From an uncultured Clostridia bacterium (GTDB taxonomy: Bacteria > Bacillota > Clostridia > TANB77 > CAG-508): a DNA stretch of 46,659 bases. How positions within the stretch are numbered: position 1 is the first letter of the stretch; every line of letters starts with the position of its first letter. Below the pieces are notes generated by a model, which worked only from the letters and a program-made list of their open reading frames with translations, ran no database searches and was not told the DNA's origin. Below are positions 41,796 to 46,659 of this stretch, piece after piece. The stretch is from assembly GCA_934129895.1 (NCBI GenBank), contig CAKOWY010000009.1, forward strand, positions 1-46,659, read 5' to 3'. The translations under genes and the position numbers were made by a program.

Positions 41796-42473
41796 TTATT
41801 TTTTTAATATTTCCAATGCCTTTCTAGCTGCTTCCATTTCCGCCATTTTCTTTGATCTTCCTTCTCCTGTTGCAAGTAACTTGTCATTCCATTCAACTGT
41901 TGCTACAAATGTTTTATCGTGATCTGGTCCCTTTTCATCAATTATAATATATTTTATACTTGTTGCACCATGTTCTTGTAACTTCTCTTGTAAAACTGTT
42001 TTATAATCTTTTTGACCAACATTTTTAGTAGCTTTTTCTATTTCTTCAGCCAAATTATCTATTATAAATCTTTTGGATTCATCCAAATTACTATCTAAAT
42101 ACATTGCTGCTATTACTGCTTCAACACTATCAGCTAATATTGCTTTTCTTATTTGTTCTTTTCCTTTTAATTCTGATTTTCCTAAATATAAAAATTGATT
42201 AAAGTTTAATTTTGTTGCAATTTTGAATAAACTATCTTCACATACCACTGTTGCTCTTACTTTTGTCATTTCTCCTTCTTTTAAATTTGGATAATTTTGA
42301 TATATATATATACTTGATATAAACTCTAAAATACTATCTCCTAAAAATTCTAATTTTTCATTACTTTCGATTCCATTTTCATAAGCATAAGATGTGTGTG
42401 TTAATGCTTTCTTTAATAATTTTTTATTTTTAAATGTATATTTTAGATTTTCCTCTAATTTACTTAATTCCAT
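41796..42473 (-). CDS. rnc: Ribonuclease III
   Basis: Cuts double-stranded RNA in rRNA and mRNA maturation. 225 residues, usual length. Signature NEKLEFLGDSILEFISS (Glu42, Asp46 region) and the second acidic set ILADSVEAVIAAMYLD in the N-terminal endonuclease domain; a C-terminal double-stranded RNA-binding domain from about 155 (DYKTVLQEKLQEHG...GRSKKMAEMEAARKALEIL). AAGGAAGG lies about 14 nt before the ATG, longer than usual. It has its own promoter after the acpP terminator. Confidence 0.97.
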   Translation of the reverse strand: MELSKLEENLKYTFKNKKLLKKALTHTSYAYENGIESNEKLEFLGDSILEFISSIYIYQNYPNLKEGEMTKVRATVVCEDSLFKIATKLNFNQFLYLGKSELKGKEQIRKAILADSVEAVIAAMYLDSNLDESKRFIIDNLAEEIEKATKNVGQKDYKTVLQEKLQEHGATSIKYIIIDEKGPDHDKTFVATVEWNDKLLATGEGRSKKMAEMEAARKALEILKK

Positions 42474-42508
42474 TTTTATTAACTCGATCCTTCCTTTTAG
42501 ATATTTAT

Positions 42509-42536
42509 ATTATATACTATTTTGTTTTTTTTTCAA
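42509..42536 (-). promoter_or_regulatory. Promoter of rnc
   Basis: On the minus strand TTGAAA (42536-42531), 16 nt, TATAAT (42514-42509). Confidence 0.55.
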
Positions 42537-42585
42537 GTTTTTTGTAATAAAAAAAGGATTTAAGAACTTCTATATCTCTTATATA

Positions 42586-42614
42586 CAAAAAAAAGACATG
42601 TTATCTAACATGCC
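42586..42614 (-). terminator. Terminator of acpP
   Basis: GACATGTTA (42595-42603) and TAACATGCC (42606-42614), 2-nt loop in a tight fold, with eight or more T following on the minus strand. Confidence 0.85.
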
Positions 42615-42647
42615 CATCTTATATATTAACATTTTTTAAATAATATA

Positions 42648-42887
42648 TTAAACATTTTCTTTTATGTAGTCAACAACGTCTCCAACTGTTACTACTTTTT
42701 CTGCATCAGCATCTGGAATTTCAATATCAAATTCTTCTTCTAATGCCATAACTAATTCAACTATATCTAAAGAATCTGCTCCTAAATCATCAATAAAAGA
42801 AGCTTCTAATGTAACTGCTGTTTCTGCTACACCTAATTGTTCAACTATTATTCCTTTAACTTTTTCGAATATTTCTTCTGAACTCAT
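42648..42887 (-). CDS. acpP: Acyl carrier protein
   Basis: Carries acyl chains on 4'-phosphopantetheine during fatty-acid synthesis. 79 residues from ATG 42887, 10 nt after GGGGGTG; an earlier in-frame start (adds seven residues) is part of the ribosome site. Ser39 in GADSLDIVELVMALEEEF is the modification site. Acidic four-helix protein of usual size. It has its own promoter and terminator, allowing higher expression than plsX upstream. Confidence 0.97.
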   Translation of the reverse strand: MSSEEIFEKVKGIIVEQLGVAETAVTLEASFIDDLGADSLDIVELVMALEEEFDIEIPDADAEKVVTVGDVVDYIKENV

Positions 42888-42953
42888 AATAAGTTCACCC
42901 CCTCTCAATTTTTAAACGATATTCATTTAATTATTATTCAATTACCTTTATCA

Positions 42954-42982
42954 TTTATATTATATGTTTATTATTTTGTCAA
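42954..42982 (-). promoter_or_regulatory. Promoter of acpP
   Basis: On the minus strand TTGACA (42982-42977), 17 nt, TATAAA (42959-42954). Confidence 0.8.
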
Positions 42983-43033
42983 GCTTATTTATATATTTTT
43001 TTATTTTTGTACGACCCATTCAAACATTTTATT

Positions 43034-44053
43034 TTAAACATTTTTTTCAAAATATTCAATCATCTTATCTACAGCTTTATTTTCAACAAATTTCTCTGCT
43101 TGTTTAATAGTAAATTCAAATAATTTTTCATCACTGCTTCCATGTGCTTTTACTACTGGTTTTTTTACACCCAAGAATAAGGCTCCTCCATAAGATTTAT
43201 AATCCATTGTCTTTTTAAAACGATTTATTGCTGGTAAACATGGTATTGCTCCAATTTTAGCAAATATATTTTGTGTTAGACTTTCTGACAATGTTCTTTT
43301 TACAAATTTTCCTAATCCTTCTGCAGTCTTTAAAAATACATTTCCTGTAAAACCATCTGTTACTATTGCATCAACTTTTCCTGAAAATGCATCTCTTCCT
43401 TCTACATTTCCTATAAAATTAATTCCAAGTTCTTCTGATTTTTCTTTTAATAAATGATAACTTTCTTTTACTAATTCATTTCCTTTTGTTTCTTCTGTTC
43501 CTATATTTAATAATCCAACTGCAGGATTTTGAATTCCAAATGTATTTCTTAAATATATTGTTGACATTTGAGCAAATTGTAATAAGTTTGTTGGTTTACA
43601 ATTTGTATTAGAGCCAGAATCTATTAACAAAAGTTGACTTTTGTATGCTGGTAATATTCCTGCTAATGCTGGTCTATCAATTCCTTTTATTCTTCCAACA
43701 ATTAGTGTTGCTCCAGCAAGTAATGCTCCAGAATTTCCAGCAGAAATAAAGACATCTCCTTCACTTTCTTTAAGCATTTTAAATCCTACTACCATTGATG
43801 AGTCTTTTTTATGTCTTATTGCATCTGTTGGACCATCTTCCATTTCAATTGTTTCTGTTGCATTTTTTATTTTTAGTCTGTCTGATACTTCTTCTATTTC
43901 TTTTCCTGTAAACTCTTTGATTTTACTTCTTATGATTTCTTCTTTTCCAATTAATGTTATTGTTGCTTTTATTTGATTAACTGCTTTTAATGCCCCTTTT
44001 ATATTTGCATCAGGTGCATTATCTCCTCCCATTGCATCTAGCAAGATATTCAT
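43034..44053 (-). CDS. plsX: Phosphate acyltransferase PlsX
   Basis: Makes acyl-phosphate from acyl-ACP, the donor for PlsY in phospholipid synthesis. 339 residues, usual length. MNILLDAMGGDNAPDANIKGAL, DAIRHKKDSSMVVG, SAGNSGALLAGATLIVGRI, VEGRDAFSGKVDAIVTDGFTGNV and KSYGGALFLGVKKPVVKAHGSS are family-wide segments. Upstream of acpP in the common Firmicutes order plsX-acpP-rnc (fapR and fabD not inserted here). AGAAAGGAAATGAG precedes the ATG. Confidence 0.97.
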   Translation of the reverse strand: MNILLDAMGGDNAPDANIKGALKAVNQIKATITLIGKEEIIRSKIKEFTGKEIEEVSDRLKIKNATETIEMEDGPTDAIRHKKDSSMVVGFKMLKESEGDVFISAGNSGALLAGATLIVGRIKGIDRPALAGILPAYKSQLLLIDSGSNTNCKPTNLLQFAQMSTIYLRNTFGIQNPAVGLLNIGTEETKGNELVKESYHLLKEKSEELGINFIGNVEGRDAFSGKVDAIVTDGFTGNVFLKTAEGLGKFVKRTLSESLTQNIFAKIGAIPCLPAINRFKKTMDYKSYGGALFLGVKKPVVKAHGSSDEKLFEFTIKQAEKFVENKAVDKMIEYFEKNV

Positions 44054-44128
44054 ATTAGTCTCATTTCCTTTCTATTTAGTTGCATTTTTTACTTTATAAC
44101 TTTACTTATAATTATTCATGACGTTTCT

Positions 44129-44157
44129 ATTTTATTATTGTTTTATTAAAATTGCAA
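44129..44157 (-). promoter_or_regulatory. Promoter of plsX
   Basis: On the minus strand TTGCAA (44157-44152), 17 nt, TAAAAT (44134-44129); about 75 nt leader. Confidence 0.5.
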
Positions 44158-44208
44158 TACTTTTGATTAATTTTATATAATTACTTTTTATTTACTTTGC
44201 TATTGTAC

Positions 44209-44250
44209 AAAAAAAAGAACTATGAAAATTCATAGCTCTTTTTTTTTATT
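44209..44250 (-). terminator. Terminator of tuf
   Basis: AAAGAACTATGAA pairs with TTCATAGCTCTTT with one mismatch; long T tracts follow on both strands. Confidence 0.85.
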
Positions 44251-44256
44251 CAAATA

Positions 44257-45459
44257 TTATTCAATTATATCAGCAACAACACCTGAACCAACAGTTCTAC
44301 CACCTTCACGAATAGCGAATCTTAATCCTTTTTCGATAGCGATTGGTGTGATTAATTCGATTGTCATTGATACGTTATCTCCTGGCATAACCATTTCTGT
44401 TCCAGCAGGTAATTCGATAACACCTGTTACGTCTGTTGTTCTGAAATAGAATTGTGGTCTATATCCGTTGAAGAATGGTGTATGACGTCCACCTTCTTCT
44501 TTTGTTAGAACGTATACTTCTGATGTGAATTTTGTATGTGGATGTATTGTTCCTGGTTTACATAGTACTTGACCTCTTTCGATGTCTTTTCTATCAATAC
44601 CTCTTAATAATGTTCCGATGTTATCTCCAGCTTCAGCTTGGTCTAATAATTTTCTGAACATTTCAACACCTGTTACAACTGTTTTCTTTCTTTCTTGTGA
44701 TAATCCTATGATTTCAACTTCGTCAGAAACTTTAACTTCTCCTCTTTCTACTCTACCTGTAGCAACTGTACCACGTCCTGTGATTGTGAATACGTCTTCA
44801 ACTGGCATTAAGAATGGTTGGTCAATTGGTCTTTGTGGTGTTGGGATATAGCTATCAACTGCATCCATTAATTCTTTCATTGGAGCATAAACTGGATCAT
44901 TAGGATCTGTTGATGTACTCTCTAATACTTTTAATGAAGAACCTTTAACAACTGGAATATCATCTCCTGGGAATCCATATTCTGATAATAATCCTCTAAC
45001 TTCCATTTCAACTAATTCTAATAGTTCTGGATCGTCAACCATATCACATTTATTTAAGTAAACAACGATGTATTTTACACCTACTTGTCTAGCTAATAAG
45101 ATGTGTTCTCTTGTTTGTGGCATTGGTCCATCAGCTGCAGATACAACTAATATTGCACCATCCATTTGTGCAGCACCTGTGATCATGTTCTTTACATAGT
45201 CAGCATGTCCTGGGCAGTCAACGTGTGCATAGTGTCTGTTATCTGTTTCATATTCTACGTGAGCTGTATTAATTGTGATTCCTCTTGCTTTTTCTTCTGG
45301 AGCTCCGTCTATTTGATCATAAGCTTCGAATTTAGCTTTTCCTAATAATGATAAATATTTTGTAATAGCAGCTGTTGTTGTTGTTTTTCCATGGTCTACG
45401 TGTCCGATAGTACCGATGTTAACGTGTGGCTTTGTTCTTTCAAATTTTGCTTTTGCCAT
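44257..45459 (-). CDS. tuf: Translation elongation factor Tu
   Basis: GTP-dependent carrier of aminoacyl-tRNA to the ribosome. 400 residues. G-domain motifs: GHVDHGKTT (P loop), RGITINTAHVEYET (switch I), DCPGHADYVKNM (switch II) and NKCDM. Domain 2 and 3 segments (GRVERGEV, PHTKFTSEVYVL, GRTVGSGVV) are complete. Codon use is more biased than that of neighbours (CAC, AAC, ATC and GAC appear more), as expected for a highly expressed gene; it still avoids CGN arginine codons. AGGAGG precedes the ATG. Follows fusA by 144 nt. Confidence 0.98.
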   Translation of the reverse strand: MAKAKFERTKPHVNIGTIGHVDHGKTTTTAAITKYLSLLGKAKFEAYDQIDGAPEEKARGITINTAHVEYETDNRHYAHVDCPGHADYVKNMITGAAQMDGAILVVSAADGPMPQTREHILLARQVGVKYIVVYLNKCDMVDDPELLELVEMEVRGLLSEYGFPGDDIPVVKGSSLKVLESTSTDPNDPVYAPMKELMDAVDSYIPTPQRPIDQPFLMPVEDVFTITGRGTVATGRVERGEVKVSDEVEIIGLSQERKKTVVTGVEMFRKLLDQAEAGDNIGTLLRGIDRKDIERGQVLCKPGTIHPHTKFTSEVYVLTKEEGGRHTPFFNGYRPQFYFRTTDVTGVIELPAGTEMVMPGDNVSMTIELITPIAIEKGLRFAIREGGRTVGSGVVADIIE

Positions 45460-45528
45460 TTTTTATTCCTCCTTAATTTTTTGAGATTTCTCTCTATATT
45501 TTTAATTTAATAACGTATTTTATTTTGT

Positions 45529-45565
45529 ACTTGCATTTTATAACATTTCAGCCTAAAATGCAAGT
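45529..45565. repeat. 12-bp stem-loop in the fusA-tuf spacer
   Basis: ACTTGCATTTTA (45529-45540) and TAAAATGCAAGT (45554-45565), 13-nt loop. On the minus strand it contains TTGCAT-N17-TAAAAT, a possible separate tuf promoter. No T run on the coding strand, so not a terminator there. Confidence 0.5.
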
Positions 45566-45603
45566 GTTTTTATAAAATTCACATATTTCTTTATTCTGTT
45601 ATA

Positions 45604-46659
45604 TTAGTTTTCTTTCTTAGCTCTTGAAGCTACGATTGCTTCTAATACTGATTTTGGAACTTCTTCATAATGAGATGGTTCCATTGAGTATGTTCCTCTA
45701 CCTTGTGTTTTTGAACGTAAGTCTGTAGCATAACCAAACATTTCTGATAATGGTATAAATGCTTTTATTTCTTGCATTCCATCATTTGCTTCCATTCCTT
45801 CCATTCTACCACGTCTTGAGTTTACATCTCCAATAACATCTCCCATGTATTCTTCTGGAACTGTTATTTCTACTTTCATTATTGGCTCTAATAGAACTGA
45901 TTTAGCTTGTTTACATCCTTCTTTGAATGCCATTGATGCAGCTATTTTGAATGCCATTTCTGAAGAGTCAACTTCATGGTATGATCCATCTACTAATGAT
46001 GCTTTGAAATCGATTACTGGATATCCAGCTAAAATTCCTGTTTCAGCAGCTTCTCTTAAACCTTGTTCAATTGGTTTAATATATTCTTTTGGAACTGCTC
46101 CACCAACAATTTTACTTTCGAATTCAACACCTTTACCTGGCTCTAATGGTTCCATTTCAAACCATACGTCTCCGTATTGTCCTTTACCACCAGATTGACG
46201 GATAAATTTGCCTTGAACTTTAACTTTATTTCTTATTGTTTCTTTGTAAGCAACTTGTGGTTTACCTACATTACATTCTACATGGAATTCTCTCTTTAAT
46301 CTATCAACAATGATATCTAAGTGTAATTCACCCATACCAGCGATAATTGTTTGACCTGTTTCTTGATTTGTATAAGCTTTAAATGTAGGATCTTCTTCAG
46401 CTAATTTTGCTAAAGCTATTCCCATTTTTTCTTGAGCAGCTTTATCTTTTGGCTCAATAGCTATATCAATAACTGGTTCTGGAAATTCCATTGATTCTAG
46501 AATTATTGGATGTTCAGGATCACATAATGTATTTCCTGTTGTAACATCTTTTAATCCAACTGCAGCTGCAATATCACCAGCATATACTTTTTCAATATCT
46601 TCTCTGTGATTTGAGTGCATTTGTAGAATTCTACCAATTCTTTCTTTTTTATCTTTGCT
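45604..46659 (-). CDS. fusA: Translation elongation factor G, 5' part missing
   Basis: Drives tRNA-mRNA translocation. The frame is open to the window edge; about 351 codons are present. They cover domains II (end) to V: QMHSNHREDIEKVYAGDIAAAVGLKD, then domain III (EPVIDIAIEPKDKAAQEKM, GMGELHLDIIVDRLKREF), domain IV (GKFIRQSGGKGQYGDVW and the tip) and domain V (LLEPIMKVEITVPEEYMGDVIGDVNSRRG...MFGYATDLRSKTQGRGTYSMEPSHYEEVP). The GTPase domain lies outside. Order fusA-tuf matches the str operon. Confidence 0.97.
   Translation of the reverse strand, partial: SKDKKERIGRILQMHSNHREDIEKVYAGDIAAAVGLKDVTTGNTLCDPEHPIILESMEFPEPVIDIAIEPKDKAAQEKMGIALAKLAEEDPTFKAYTNQETGQTIIAGMGELHLDIIVDRLKREFHVECNVGKPQVAYKETIRNKVKVQGKFIRQSGGKGQYGDVWFEMEPLEPGKGVEFESKIVGGAVPKEYIKPIEQGLREAAETGILAGYPVIDFKASLVDGSYHEVDSSEMAFKIAASMAFKEGCKQAKSVLLEPIMKVEITVPEEYMGDVIGDVNSRRGRMEGMEANDGMQEIKAFIPLSEMFGYATDLRSKTQGRGTYSMEPSHYEEVPKSVLEAIVASRAKKEN

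Noticed and set aside
1..46659. CRISPR array, insertion sequence or prophage
   Set aside because: No regularly spaced direct repeats, transposase, integrase or structural phage genes are visible in either strand.

Overview
The window is AT-rich (roughly 27-30% GC by eye), mostly coded on the minus strand, and has strong AGGAGG-type ribosome sites, TTGACA-N17-TATAAT promoters and hairpin-T-tract terminators. Together with gerAB/gerAC-like germination genes, CarD, DisA, RNase J, YitT, a TagO-type transferase and a Clostridia-like fusA-tuf and plsX-acpP-rnc order, this points to an uncultured gut-type, spore-forming or formerly spore-forming member of the Clostridia. No plasmid, phage, insertion sequence or CRISPR signature is visible; it reads as core chromosome with a few accessory insertions.

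Layout. 1-1435 (minus): 5' part of a secreted thioester-domain adhesin. 1562-2820 (plus): a dacF-type D,D-carboxypeptidase broken by two frame changes. 2887-3198: tRNA-Gly, -Cys and -Met behind two consensus promoters. 3243-7417 (minus): operon of an SH3/NlpC-P60 wall hydrolase, comEC (also frame-broken) and a BofC-C-like membrane protein. 7580-8821: a GT-A-like glycosyltransferase. 8996-12870: rpiB-tagO-mscL(zinc ribbon)-hslO-ppaC operon, divergent from rpsT (13056). 13407-16765: radA-disA-cyclophilin. 16910-17155: a small membrane protein on the plus strand. 17193-22931: acyl-CoA synthetase-birA-fabD-fabG-fabF-accB lipid operon. 23209-23631: an isolated gene of foreign composition with its own promoter, operator-like palindrome and a 20-bp GC-rich hairpin. 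23677-25248: GT-C-like membrane glycosyltransferase. 25321-30261: fruK-fruA-ptsH-ptsI, a complete fructose PTS. 30392-32134: carD, dut and a small anchored protein. 32238-34826: rnj and comFC. 35102-37524 (plus): gerAB-gerAC without gerAA. 37559-38404: yitT. 38473-40696: a PstS-like binding protein overlapping a DUF4163/DUF3298-like protein. 40718-42473: rnc and an Elp3-like radical SAM protein. 42648-44053: plsX and acpP. 44257-46659: fusA (cut by the window edge) and tuf.

How the parts work together. Fatty-acid and phospholipid synthesis is split between the fab/birA/accB operon and the plsX/acpP pair: AccB is biotinylated by BirA, FabD loads malonate on AcpP, FabF and FabG elongate and reduce, and PlsX passes acyl chains to phosphate. 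FabH, FabZ, an enoyl reductase and AccACD are not in the window. The PTS cluster imports and primes fructose. Wall-facing functions (adhesin, D,D-carboxypeptidase, P60, TagO, glycosyltransferases) recur.

The observations most worth following are the foreign-looking 23.2-kb cassette; four apparent one-base C insertions, each just before GG, in dacF and comEC; terminator stems that also hold the -35 box of the next gene (three cases); back-to-back rnj and sigma-G-like promoters; and three tRNA genes with departures at normally conserved D- and T-arm positions.
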